Source: Lysobacter capsici
Lineage (GTDB): Bacteria; Pseudomonadota; Gammaproteobacteria; Xanthomonadales; Xanthomonadaceae
Assembly (NCBI RefSeq): GCF_014779555.2
Contig: NZ_CP094357.1
Location: 2,852,001-2,916,000, forward strand
Reading direction: 5' to 3'
DNA length: 64,000 bases
Numbering within the stretch: the stretch's first letter is position 1; every line of letters starts with the position of its first letter. Under the pieces are notes generated by a model. That model saw nothing but the letters and a program-made list of their open reading frames with translations. It was not told the origin of the DNA and searched no databases. The translations under genes and the position numbers were made by a program. This document shows, piece by piece, positions 53,478 through 62,739 of this stretch.

Positions 53478-55724
53478 GTGTACGGATACACACCGGCCTC
53501 CCTGGCCAAGCTCGTTCAGCTCAATCAGGACACGCGCCTGATCCGGGTCAAATCCTCGCTCGAACCCGAAGCCTTCGTCGTGCGCCGCATGACCGGCACC
53601 GAATCGCTGTCGCGGCCGTTCGCGTTCGATGTCGAATTGTTGTCGCTCGACGCGCATCTGGAACTCAAGCAGGTGATCGGCCAGCCGATGCGCCTGAGTC
53701 TGCGCACCCAGAACGGCGAAGAGCGCCATTTCCACGGCTACGTCAAGGAATTCGGCCGCAGCGGCGCCGAAGGCGGCATGGCCGTGTATCAGGCGCAGTT
53801 GCGGCCTTGGTTCGAGTTTCTCGACTACACCAGCAACTGCCGCATCTTCCAGGACCTGACCGTGCTGGAGATCGTCGAGGAGGTGTTCGCCGGCTACGGC
53901 GACCTGGCCAAGTGCAAGTACGACGTGCAATCGGGCAAGTACCCCAAGCTGCCGTACTGCGTGCAATACAACGAATCGGATTTCGCCTTCGTCTCGCGTC
54001 TGCTCGAGGACGCCGGCATCCACTACAGCTTCGAACACGGCGAAGACGAGCATGTGATGTTCATCGCCGACGATTCCACCCAGGCCAAGGTTATCGACGG
54101 CAATGCGCGGGTGAATTTCGTCGCCGACGATTCGGTGCGCGACGACTACGGCCTGGATCAATGGCTGACCCGCCGCCGCGTCGGCACCAGCGTGCAGGCG
54201 CTCAAGAGCTTCGACTTCAAGCAGCCCAAGAGCGCGCTGTCGGTCGACCGTCCGTTGGACATTCCGCTGGGCCGCCTGCCGCAGCTGGCCTCGTACCGTT
54301 ACGAAGGCGCCGCGCGTTACCTCGACAGCGCGATCGGCGATGCGCTCGCCAGCCTGCGCGGCGAGGAATCGGCGTGGCAGACCAAGCTGTTCGAAGGCAG
54401 CGGCAATCACGGCATGCTGCTGGCCGGCCGCCATTTCGTCTTCAACGGTCACTTTGAACACAGCGAGGGCGACGAGGAGGAACGCAAGTTCCTGCTGGTC
54501 CAGGTCGGCCACGACGTGCGCAACAATTTCAACGAGGATTTCACCGTCAGCGAAGGCGCGAGCTACCGCTGCAGCGTCACCTGCCTGCGTCTGAAGATTC
54601 CGTTCCGGCCGCTGCGCGCCACGCCGCAGCCGCGCATGCCCGGCCCGCAGACCGCCACCGTGGTCGGGCCGGCCGGCGAGGAGATCCATGCCGACAAATA
54701 CGGCCGGGTCAAAGTGCAGTTCCACTGGGACCGGCTGGGCGAATTCAACGAACGCAGCTCGTGCTGGGTGCGCGTGGCCAGCCCCTGGGCCGGCAGCGAC
54801 ATGGGCGGGGTGTCGCCGCCGCGGATCGATCAGGAGGTCGTGGTCGATTTCCTCGACGGCGATCCGGATCGCCCGCTAATCGTCAATCGCGTCTACAACG
54901 AACTCAACATGCCGCCGTTCGGCAACGAGGTCAGCGGCATCAAGTCCAAGACCGTCAAGGGCGAGGGCTTCAACGAACTGAGCATGCACGACAGCGACGG
55001 CAAGCAGATGTTCAACATGCATGCCCAGCGCGACATGATGACCACCGTGCTCAACGACCAGACCGCGGCGATCACCAGCAACAAGGCCACCACGGTCGGC
55101 CAGAACCAGACCCTGGCCGTCGGCGTCGACCAGAGCATCACGGTCGGCGGCAAGCGCGCGATCAGCGTCACCGGCGACGACACCCACGACGTCACCGGCA
55201 CCCGCACCAGCACCGTCACCGGCGCGGTCACCGAGACCTACAAGAACGGCCAGACCCTGACCATTCCCGCGGTCGGCTACACCGAGACCATCACCGGCCC
55301 GCTGTCGACCACGCTGACCGGCGACTTCACCAGCGTGCGCACCGGCGCCTGGAAGGAAACGGTCACCGGCACCTCCGAGCGCATCGTCACCGCGGCGCTG
55401 ACCGAGCAGTACGGCGCGGGGCGCACGACGACGATCACCGGGGTCGACGTGCGCAACGTGCTCGGCGCGGTCGAAGACGCCAACGAAGGCGCGCGCACCG
55501 TGTCGGTGACCGGCAACCTCGAACACGGCGTCACCGGCACGCATGCGGCGTTTTCCGGCGGCGACATGAGTCTGGGGTCGGGCACCCTGGTCGCGCTCGG
55601 GGTCGGCGAAGCCTCGGGCATCACCATCACCGGCGGCGAGATCGTGATCGCCTCGGGCGGCTCGACCATCGTCATCAATGCCGCGGGCGTGACCGTCAAC
55701 GGCGCCAAGATCAACCTCAACTGA
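53478..55724 (+). CDS. vgrG: T6SS spike protein VgrG
   Basis: 748 residues, GTG start with AGGACG upstream. The gp27-like base (~1-390) opens with LVQLNQDTRLIRVKSSLEPE and has QYNESDFAFVSRLLEDAGIH, the family hallmark. The gp5 OB-fold is at ~393-475 (ATVVGPAGEEIHADKYGRVK, QFHWDRLGEFNERSSCWVRV, SPWAGSDMGGVSPPRIDQEV). From ~490 a beta-helix needle with DUF2345-type Thr/Gly repeats (TVTGAVTETYKNGQTLTIPA) runs to a Gly-rich end (IVINAAGVTVNGAKINLN). No catalytic extension is present, so it is a structural carrier, presumably for the Rhs effector encoded next. Confidence 0.95.
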   Translation: MYGYTPASLAKLVQLNQDTRLIRVKSSLEPEAFVVRRMTGTESLSRPFAFDVELLSLDAHLELKQVIGQPMRLSLRTQNGEERHFHGYVKEFGRSGAEGGMAVYQAQLRPWFEFLDYTSNCRIFQDLTVLEIVEEVFAGYGDLAKCKYDVQSGKYPKLPYCVQYNESDFAFVSRLLEDAGIHYSFEHGEDEHVMFIADDSTQAKVIDGNARVNFVADDSVRDDYGLDQWLTRRRVGTSVQALKSFDFKQPKSALSVDRPLDIPLGRLPQLASYRYEGAARYLDSAIGDALASLRGEESAWQTKLFEGSGNHGMLLAGRHFVFNGHFEHSEGDEEERKFLLVQVGHDVRNNFNEDFTVSEGASYRCSVTCLRLKIPFRPLRATPQPRMPGPQTATVVGPAGEEIHADKYGRVKVQFHWDRLGEFNERSSCWVRVASPWAGSDMGGVSPPRIDQEVVVDFLDGDPDRPLIVNRVYNELNMPPFGNEVSGIKSKTVKGEGFNELSMHDSDGKQMFNMHAQRDMMTTVLNDQTAAITSNKATTVGQNQTLAVGVDQSITVGGKRAISVTGDDTHDVTGTRTSTVTGAVTETYKNGQTLTIPAVGYTETITGPLSTTLTGDFTSVRTGAWKETVTGTSERIVTAALTEQYGAGRTTTITGVDVRNVLGAVEDANEGARTVSVTGNLEHGVTGTHAAFSGGDMSLGSGTLVALGVGEASGITITGGEIVIASGGSTIVINAAGVTVNGAKINLN

Positions 55725-55735
55725 TCGCGGCGACC

Positions 55736-57355
55736 ATGAGCACCCCCAAGAATCCCGTCGAAAAACGCATCGACGACCTGGCCGTGGCGTGGCTGCGGGC
55801 CTGTGAGTCGCCCGACGTGCGCGTGATCGTCTGGCGCGCGCCCGGCAATGCGGGCCGGATGATGTCCGCGTTCTTCGAAGCGCAAAAACACCTCGAGCCC
55901 GCATCGACTCCGGACCTGTTCCAGAACTTCGACGCGCCGTTCGAAACCGGCTTCGGCTACAGCCGCGAGTTGATGAGCGCGCTGCGCGACGGCTATGTCG
56001 CCAGCCGCGGCGAACTCAAGCAGCAGGGCCTGCCGATCGACTGGCGCGGCGCGCACGGCGACTATCCCGACAGCGCCGCCGGCGTGCTCGCGATGTTCCA
56101 GTCCTTCGCCGAGTACTACCAGGGGCAGATGCGTTACTTCGCCCCGGTGCTGTCGCCCGCACAGATCGCCTCGTCCAGCGGCCTGGAGCAATGGCTGGAC
56201 GCGGCGCTGCGCGCGCCGATCCCCGATCGGCTGCGGCTGTGCCTCGTCGATCACGTCGAAGACAAGCGCTGGCAGGCCCTGGCCGAACGTCACGGCAAGG
56301 CCGTGCGGGTGATCGACGCGCCGATCGACATGTTCGACATCGCCCGTCAGACCGCCGCGCAATCCAGCGGCGGCGCCGGCCCGGGCACCGCCTACCGGGC
56401 CATGCTCGCCGACGTGATGACCTTGCTGGAGAAGGGCAGCGCCGCGCAGACCGCGGCCCGCGCCGACAAGGCGATGAAACTCGTCCAGCGCGAGCAATGG
56501 CACGATCAGCAAGTGGTGCTGCACATGGCCGTGGCCGGCGCGCATCTCAAGCAGGCCGAGCATTCCGAGGCGATTCACCGCTATCGCGCCGCGCGCGAAT
56601 GCGCGGTCGCCGCCGAGGCCGCGCGCCACCCGGCGGGCACCAACCTGATCATGCAGACCTGGTTCGGCGAAGCCGGCGTGTGGTTGTCGGCGCGGCAGCC
56701 GGTGCGCGCGTCGGAGGCCTATGCGCAGGCCGCCGCGGTCGCCCGGCGCGTGCCGAACACGATGTTCGCGCTAGAAGGCCTGCGCATGGCCGGTTATTGC
56801 CTGGCCCAGGACGGTCAGGTCGAGCCGGCGCGCGAACGTTATCTGGCCGCGGTCGCCGAGGCCCGGGCGATGCCGCCAGCGGATCGGCCGCTGACCACGC
56901 TGGCCTTGTTGTTGCAGGACATGCTGCGGCTGCAGGATGCGCCGCGCGCCGAACGCATCGCCCAATGCGCGCCGGCGTATCAGCAGGAGGTGGCCGAAGC
57001 GCTGCAACAGGCCGAGGCGCAGTCGGCCAGGCTCGGGCCGCAACCAGCATCGGCCGCGCTGGAGAAGATCGAACACGAACTGCTGACACGTTACGAACTC
57101 GCGTTCCGCAAACTGTGCGACCAGCGCGAGCGTCTGATCGGCGGCGGCGACGTGTTCTTCCGCAAGGTGGTCGCGCTCGCCCGCGACTACCTGCATCCGG
57201 CCTGGAACGGCGTGCCCGAGGTCAAGCATCCGCTCGACAAGGACTTGCCCGAATGGAGCCAGCCGCCGCGGTTCGCGCAACTGCCCGAGCCGGACGATTT
57301 GCTCGACCCAGCCGCCACATCCGCTCAGCCCGTGCCCGCCGAGGCCGGCGTTTGA
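55736..57355 (+). CDS. VgrG-linked adaptor candidate with TPR-like repeats
   Basis: 539 residues from the ATG at 55736, 12 bases after vgrG. The N-terminal ~200 residues resemble no effector chaperone I know (not DUF4123, DUF1795 or DUF2169) and include VRVIVWRAPGNAGRMMSAFF, a motif suggesting an ATPase-like or helical domain without a Walker A. From ~250 there are TPR-like helices with Ala-rich packing (AHLKQAEHSEAIHRYRAARE; SARQPVRASEAYAQAAAVAR; RMAGYCLAQDGQVEPARERY). The position between vgrG and rhs is where T6SS adaptor/chaperones are normally coded, so it probably loads the Rhs effector on VgrG. That role is inferred from context. Confidence 0.75.
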   Translation: MSTPKNPVEKRIDDLAVAWLRACESPDVRVIVWRAPGNAGRMMSAFFEAQKHLEPASTPDLFQNFDAPFETGFGYSRELMSALRDGYVASRGELKQQGLPIDWRGAHGDYPDSAAGVLAMFQSFAEYYQGQMRYFAPVLSPAQIASSSGLEQWLDAALRAPIPDRLRLCLVDHVEDKRWQALAERHGKAVRVIDAPIDMFDIARQTAAQSSGGAGPGTAYRAMLADVMTLLEKGSAAQTAARADKAMKLVQREQWHDQQVVLHMAVAGAHLKQAEHSEAIHRYRAARECAVAAEAARHPAGTNLIMQTWFGEAGVWLSARQPVRASEAYAQAAAVARRVPNTMFALEGLRMAGYCLAQDGQVEPARERYLAAVAEARAMPPADRPLTTLALLLQDMLRLQDAPRAERIAQCAPAYQQEVAEALQQAEAQSARLGPQPASAALEKIEHELLTRYELAFRKLCDQRERLIGGGDVFFRKVVALARDYLHPAWNGVPEVKHPLDKDLPEWSQPPRFAQLPEPDDLLDPAATSAQPVPAEAGV

Positions 57356-57480
57356 GCCGGCGCGGCTGGATCGTCCTGGTCGTGGCCACCCTGATCGCCA
57401 TGGGCATGGTGGCGTGGCTGGGCCAGGAATACGGCGACGAAGCCCGCGCGTTCCTGCGCGGGTTGCGCCGCCTCGTGTAG
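57352..57480 (+). CDS. 42-residue single-span membrane protein, TTG start
   Basis: Read from the TTG at 57352, which overlaps the preceding stop (TTGA). It encodes a basic N-terminus (SRRGW), one helix (IVLVVATLIAMGMVAWLG) and an amphipathic, charged tail (QEYGDEARAFLRGLRRLV), a sensible small membrane protein rather than random reading. It ends 39 bases before the rhs start. No family known. It may help membrane contact of the adaptor/Rhs module, or be dispensable. Confidence 0.5.
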   Translation: MSRRGWIVLVVATLIAMGMVAWLGQEYGDEARAFLRGLRRLV

Positions 57481-57519
57481 ACGTCGACGCCGCATCGCGA
57501 CCAAGGAAGGAAGCCCGTC

Positions 57520-60500
57520 ATGACCATCGCCGCCAAGCATTTCGATCCGCAACTCGGGATCGACATCCACACCTATCTGATCCCGCCGTCGCCGATTCCG
57601 ATCCCGCTGCCGACGCCGCATATCGGCATCGTGCTCGATCCGTTCGACTACCTGCCGTTCATCGGCGGCACCGTCCACGTCAACGGCCTCAAGCGCGCCA
57701 CCGCCGGCACCGGCGGCCTGGACATCCATATCCCGGTCGGCGGCGCATGGATGCCGCCGCTGAAGATCGCCGCCGGCCCGCAGTGGGACGACGAACTGTT
57801 CATGGGCAGCAAGACGGTGCTCGCCGACGGCGACCCGTTCTCGAAGATCACCATGCCGGTGCTGGCTTGCAACATCGTCGGCATGATCGCGCCGTTCCGG
57901 ATCCGCAAGCCGAAGAAACCGCATATGTCGTTGCTGTTGCCGACGACCTTCAACATCGCCATCCCGACCAACGTATTCGTCGGCGGGCCGCCGACGGTGT
58001 CGTGGACGGCGCTGGCGATGGCGGCGGGGCTGTCCATCTTCGGCAAGATATTGAAGAAGACCGGCATCGCCGGCGCCGCGGGCGCGGCGTTCAAGAAGCT
58101 GCGGCAGAAGCTGTTCGCGAACATGAAGCCGGGGTTTTTGAAGTGCAAGGTGCTGCGCGCCGAGCCGGTCGACATCCGCGACGGCAGCGTGTCGGTGACG
58201 CACGAGGATTTCGCGATTCCCGGCCGCCTGCCGCTGACATGGACGCGCGAATACCGCTCGACCGATACCCACGCCGGCCACTGCGGCCACGGCTGGCACA
58301 CGCCGGCCGACGTGCGCCTGGAACTCGACGCCGACGGCAGCGTGCTGTTCCACGGACCGGACATGCCGGCGTTGTTCCCGCACCTGCCGCACGGCGAGGG
58401 CATCGACAACGCGGTGCGCGAATTCGTCGACGGCGCGCGCCTGATCCGCGAAGGCTACGAACTGTGGGTGAGAACCAAGGACGGCCTGCGCTACGGCTTC
58501 GCCGCCGGCCCGGCAAACGTGACGACGCTGCAAACGCGCGCGCTGCCGATCGAACGCATCGAAGACCTGTGCGGCAACCATTGGCGGTTCGAACGCGGCA
58601 ACGGCCAACTCGTGCGCATCGTGGAAAGCGGCGTCGACGGCTTGCAGGGCCGCTTCCTGGAAATCGATTCGCGCCACGGCCGCATTGATCGCATGCAATT
58701 GCACGACCCGGCCACCGGCCTGAACTACCCGTTGGTGAGCTACCGCTACCAGGACGGCGACCTGATCGTCGCATTGGACGCACTGGATGCCGCGCGCACC
58801 TTCGAATACCGCCAGCACCGCATGGTCCGCCACACCGACCGCGTCGGCCTGTCCTTCCACTACGCCTACGACGCCCAGTGGCGCGTCGTCCGCGCCTGGG
58901 GCGACGGCGGGCTGCACGATTACAAATTCCGCTACGACGACCTGCTGGACGAAACCGAAATCACCGACTCGCTGGGGTACGTCTCGATCGTCAAGTTCGA
59001 CGAGAACGGATTGCCGCTGTGCGAGATCGATCCGCTCGACGGGGTGACGGTGTTCGAGTACGACGAGGTCGGGCGGACCACGGCGGTGGTCGATCCGATG
59101 GGGTTGCGGATGGAGTTCGCGTATGACGAGCGGGGTAATCTGCTCAAGTTGACGCGGGCGGATGGCAGCGTACTCACGACACAGTACGACCCCGATGATC
59201 GCCCCGTTGTCATCGTCGACCCGCTCCAGGCCGGTTGGCGGCAGCGTTGGAATGATCGTGGCCTGCTCGTTGAGCAGGCCACGCCGATGGGAGCGGTGTC
59301 GTTGTACGAGTACGACGCCGCCGGCCAGCTTTCTGCTCATACCAATGCACTCGGCGCGAAAACGGGATTGCACTTTGACCGCCACGGCCAACTGCGAGGA
59401 ATTACCGACCCATTGGGTTTTGTCCTTGTCTTCCAGCACGACGCGATGGGCCGTTTGACGTTCAAAGCCGACGCGAATGAAGCCAAGACCCTCTACACGT
59501 ATGACCGGAAGGGGCGCTTGTCGCGGATCCAGCAAGCCGATGGCAGCCGGGTGACGGCCGACTATGACGCAGAGGACCAACTGGTTCGCTACGAAGACGA
59601 AAGCGGCGCGGTGACGAGGCTGGACTACGTTGGAACCGGTCAGGTTAGCAAGCGCACCCAGCCCGACGGTCAAGCGGTACGTTACGAATACGACACCGAG
59701 CAGCAACTGATTGCTGTCATCAACCCGCGCGGCGAACGTTACGGACTCAAGCGCGACGCCCTGGGTCGCATCGCCGAAGAAGTCGACTATTGGGGGCAGG
59801 CACGCCAGTACACCTACGACGCAGCCAATCGGCTGATGAGAACCGTGGACCCGCTGGGCCAGTGCGTTATCTATGCCACCGATTCGCTGGGCCGCATCAC
59901 CGCCAAGACGCTTCCCGACCCGGATCGCGCCGGATGCGTATTCAAGGAGTCCTTCAAGTTCGACGCGCGAGGTCAATTGGTCGAACTGCATAATCCCCAT
60001 CGTCAAGTGCGGCGTGTCTTTGATGCCGATGGACGCCTGGTGGACGAGGTGCAGGGCAGCTTTCGCATCGCCAATACCTTCGATGCGGTCGGCAACCGCC
60101 TCATGCGTGAAACCAGCGCGGGAAACCGCGTGGAATTCTCATTCGACCTGCGTGGACATTTGCGGGCCGTGGCGATCAATGACGATGCGCCCATCGAGAT
60201 CGAACGCGACGCCTTGGGCCGCGCGATGCTGGAGAAGCTGGGGCCGCATGTGGAGCGTCACCTGAGCTACGACGCGCGGGGGCGGCTCACGGCGCAAAGT
60301 ATCCTGCGCGATGACGCGGCATTGTTCGATACCGTCTACACATACGATGCCGTCGGCAACCTGACCCAACGCGACGATAGTGCCCAAGGTGCCGATCGCT
60401 ACACTCACGACCCCATGGGGCGTGTGCTCTCCCACACCGATCCGCGCGGAAAGCTTACCCACTTCCTCAACGATCCCGCCGGCGATCGCTTGCGTACGCG

Positions 60501-62259
60501 CGTGCAGGAAACCCGCATGAAGCAGGTGGTCGGTGGTGAATCGCAGCCAGAACTTTGGACCAGGGAAGGCGAGTACGGCGGACTGAACTACGTGTTCGAC
60601 CGGGCCGGCAATCTGGTCCGGCGGGCGCGGTCGTACGGCGCACACGAAGACGGTGGTCGCGATCGCGACCTGCACTTGCGCTGGGATGCCAACCACCGTC
60701 TGATCGAAAGTCGCAACAACGGCCAGGTCACGCGATACGGCTATGACCCGTTAGGCCGCCGTGTCTTCAAACGCAATGCCACTCAAACCACCTGGTTCTT
60801 CTGGGATGGCGATGCCTTGCTGGGCGAGGTGCGGCATGCCAACGATGCCTCGGACCTTCCGCAGGCAGGAGTCGCCGCCAACAACTTGGTGGACTTCGTC
60901 GCTGCGCGCAAACGAAGGCAAGCCCTCGCGCAACTGCATCGGGGGGCGAGGGAATATGTTTATTACCCCAGCGGTTTTGTGCCATTGGCGTTGATCGACA
61001 GAAAGAAGGTGGAATCGGTAACGGTGGAAGCGGTAGTTCCGGGCGCTTGCGCATCGACGTCCGCCTCCGGAGCGTCGGTGATTTTCACCGACGGCGATTC
61101 GCTGGCGACTGACCCTTCGCCGTCGCTTACCGCCCCTCCTGTCGACGAACCATTGGGTCGCCTTTCCCGCGAACGCACACGACCTTCGCCTGTGGTTTCA
61201 TCGCCCGATCAGAAGAAGAACTTCGACATCGGCTTCGGTGCCCTGGGCTCCGTTCCCCTCGGCGTGCGCGCTTCGCTGGCATTCGAGGAGTCCGCGCCCG
61301 GCACGGCCATTCCCGACGACAATCGTTTAGGCGCGATGCGCCTGGGCCGCGGTAACGCATCGCCCGCGTCCCCGCCTTCAAGATTCACGGTTACGCCCAC
61401 ACAGGCAGCCGTAGCAGAGGAGGCGCAAAGCCAGGCAGGCGCCGCGCCCGTCGAGATCCCACAGTTCCAATCCTTCGCTCGCGCCGTTGCGCCGTCGCCG
61501 TCGGAAGCCGAATACATTCCCCAGACTTACCACTACCACGTCGACCCCAATGGCTGTCCAACACGGTTGACTTCGTCGGTGGGAGAAGTGGTCTGGTCGG
61601 TGAGCTACACCGCCTGGGGCAGCATCGCCCAAACCCATGTTTCCGAACTGGTGAACCCGATCCGTTTTCAGGGTCAGTACTATGACGAAGAATCGGGCCT
61701 GCATTACAACAGGCATCGGTATTACGATCCCGCGATTGGGCAATATGTGGGGCTGGACCCGGTCAGGTTGTTGGGCGGCTATAGCCTGTATGCATATACT
61801 GCGAACCCGCAGGTTCTATCCGATCCGCTCGGGTTGGTGCCCGAGACGACACCTGGGTACACGGTTTATCACCTGTATGCGCCTGGCGCCGACACTCCGT
61901 ACTATGTCGGGATAACCGAGGACAATAGATTCGATCAACGCCGGCTCGAACACAAAGAAAGCTCGCGCTTGGCGGATGGAGCAAGGATGGAACGCGTCGA
62001 GACAGGCGTCACCTATGGAGAAGCGCGCGGGATCGAACGCGCCCACATCGAGCACTACGGGACCAATACGGGTGTGGTGGGGGCAGACATGCCCGGCAAG
62101 GGAACCAACGATTTTACCGGAAGAGGCAATCGCAATCTGGGCTTCGACGTCGACAGCCCTGTCAGGCCAGCGACGAGGCAGAAATATTTTCAAGCGGCGT
62201 ATGAGGCGGCGGGCGGTAAGGCCCGTCCAAACAAAGCTACGGTGGCGAGGTGCGGCTGA
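57520..62259 (+). CDS. Rhs-family T6SS effector with PAAR-like N-terminus and GIY-YIG-like nuclease tip
   Basis: 1,579 residues; AAGGAAGGAAG precedes the ATG. Residues 1-~150 hold a PAAR-like domain (ADGDPFSKITMPVLACNIVG), then hydrophobic segments (~160-195) and a DUF6531 domain at ~225 (DFAIPGRLPLTWTREYRSTD). The YD/RHS-repeat cocoon runs to ~1435, interrupted at ~1161-1333 by a Ser/Pro/Ala-rich insert. The core closes with NPIRFQGQYYDEESGLHYNR, the RHS end motif, and DPLGL at 1435-1439, the self-cleavage site. The 140-residue tip has VYHLYAPGADTPYYVGIT, Arg1474-Arg1475 and Glu1506, the order of a GIY-YIG endonuclease. It should cut DNA in rival cells after delivery by VgrG. Two immunity genes follow. 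Confidence 0.9.
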   Translation: MTIAAKHFDPQLGIDIHTYLIPPSPIPIPLPTPHIGIVLDPFDYLPFIGGTVHVNGLKRATAGTGGLDIHIPVGGAWMPPLKIAAGPQWDDELFMGSKTVLADGDPFSKITMPVLACNIVGMIAPFRIRKPKKPHMSLLLPTTFNIAIPTNVFVGGPPTVSWTALAMAAGLSIFGKILKKTGIAGAAGAAFKKLRQKLFANMKPGFLKCKVLRAEPVDIRDGSVSVTHEDFAIPGRLPLTWTREYRSTDTHAGHCGHGWHTPADVRLELDADGSVLFHGPDMPALFPHLPHGEGIDNAVREFVDGARLIREGYELWVRTKDGLRYGFAAGPANVTTLQTRALPIERIEDLCGNHWRFERGNGQLVRIVESGVDGLQGRFLEIDSRHGRIDRMQLHDPATGLNYPLVSYRYQDGDLIVALDALDAARTFEYRQHRMVRHTDRVGLSFHYAYDAQWRVVRAWGDGGLHDYKFRYDDLLDETEITDSLGYVSIVKFDENGLPLCEIDPLDGVTVFEYDEVGRTTAVVDPMGLRMEFAYDERGNLLKLTRADGSVLTTQYDPDDRPVVIVDPLQAGWRQRWNDRGLLVEQATPMGAVSLYEYDAAGQLSAHTNALGAKTGLHFDRHGQLRGITDPLGFVLVFQHDAMGRLTFKADANEAKTLYTYDRKGRLSRIQQADGSRVTADYDAEDQLVRYEDESGAVTRLDYVGTGQVSKRTQPDGQAVRYEYDTEQQLIAVINPRGERYGLKRDALGRIAEEVDYWGQARQYTYDAANRLMRTVDPLGQCVIYATDSLGRITAKTLPDPDRAGCVFKESFKFDARGQLVELHNPHRQVRRVFDADGRLVDEVQGSFRIANTFDAVGNRLMRETSAGNRVEFSFDLRGHLRAVAINDDAPIEIERDALGRAMLEKLGPHVERHLSYDARGRLTAQSILRDDAALFDTVYTYDAVGNLTQRDDSAQGADRYTHDPMGRVLSHTDPRGKLTHFLNDPAGDRLRTRVQETRMKQVVGGESQPELWTREGEYGGLNYVFDRAGNLVRRARSYGAHEDGGRDRDLHLRWDANHRLIESRNNGQVTRYGYDPLGRRVFKRNATQTTWFFWDGDALLGEVRHANDASDLPQAGVAANNLVDFVAARKRRQALAQLHRGAREYVYYPSGFVPLALIDRKKVESVTVEAVVPGACASTSASGASVIFTDGDSLATDPSPSLTAPPVDEPLGRLSRERTRPSPVVSSPDQKKNFDIGFGALGSVPLGVRASLAFEESAPGTAIPDDNRLGAMRLGRGNASPASPPSRFTVTPTQAAVAEEAQSQAGAAPVEIPQFQSFARAVAPSPSEAEYIPQTYHYHVDPNGCPTRLTSSVGEVVWSVSYTAWGSIAQTHVSELVNPIRFQGQYYDEESGLHYNRHRYYDPAIGQYVGLDPVRLLGGYSLYAYTANPQVLSDPLGLVPETTPGYTVYHLYAPGADTPYYVGITEDNRFDQRRLEHKESSRLADGARMERVETGVTYGEARGIERAHIEHYGTNTGVVGADMPGKGTNDFTGRGNRNLGFDVDSPVRPATRQKYFQAAYEAAGGKARPNKATVARCG

Positions 62260-62739
62260 ATGAAAAAGAAGAAGGTAAAGCTGGGTGATATCAAGTCGGG
62301 AGACGTCGTTTCTTTCGAGTGCGCGCCCGGGACGTTTGGTTATGGCGTTATCGTTTCGAGAATCATGGACGGCCATGTCGCGGAGCTGTGCAAGTACTTT
62401 GGGCCTGGGCCGGAGATGCCACCGGAGTCGAATTTGGCCGATACGTTCTTCCCGCCAGTGATCCTGGATGCATTCTCGCTCATCGAGAAAGCAGTCGAAG
62501 GTGACTGGCGCATAGTGGGGCATATTTCCAATTACTTACCGGACGATCGTGTAAGCAACATCAGATTCAGATGGGGTGTAAAGGGCAAGCAAAGCACCAC
62601 CGACATCCATAACCATCACGAGAAGGTTTCGGATGAAGAGGCCGCTAAGTGGCCGAATGCCAGCCCTTCTGGCGACTGGGACGTGAAGAATTATCTCAAG
62701 GACCAAGGCGTGGACCCTGAGCTGCTCGGATTGGCCTAA
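62260..62739 (+). CDS. Immunity protein, Imm26-like
   Basis: 159 residues, starting directly after the rhs stop. The N-terminus (KLGDIKSGDVVSFECAPGTF then GYGVIVSRIMDG) matches the beta-rich start of the Imm26 family, with DWRIVGHISNYLPDD later. There is no signal peptide, so it works in the cytoplasm, where a nuclease toxin would act. It would bind and block the Rhs tip in the producing cell and in kin. Base composition is lower in GC than upstream genes (35 of 60 bases at 62281-62340 by hand count), as is common for effector/immunity pairs acquired by exchange. Confidence 0.75.
   Translation: MKKKKVKLGDIKSGDVVSFECAPGTFGYGVIVSRIMDGHVAELCKYFGPGPEMPPESNLADTFFPPVILDAFSLIEKAVEGDWRIVGHISNYLPDDRVSNIRFRWGVKGKQSTTDIHNHHEKVSDEEAAKWPNASPSGDWDVKNYLKDQGVDPELLGLA

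Noticed and set aside
53264..54457. Plus-strand frame overlapping the start of vgrG
   Set aside because: Out of register with VgrG, Arg-rich and without motifs; it is a shadow of vgrG extended into the leader.
57325..60006. Minus-strand open frame of about 893 codons
   Set aside because: Antisense to the rhs gene; no recognisable domains and biased composition.
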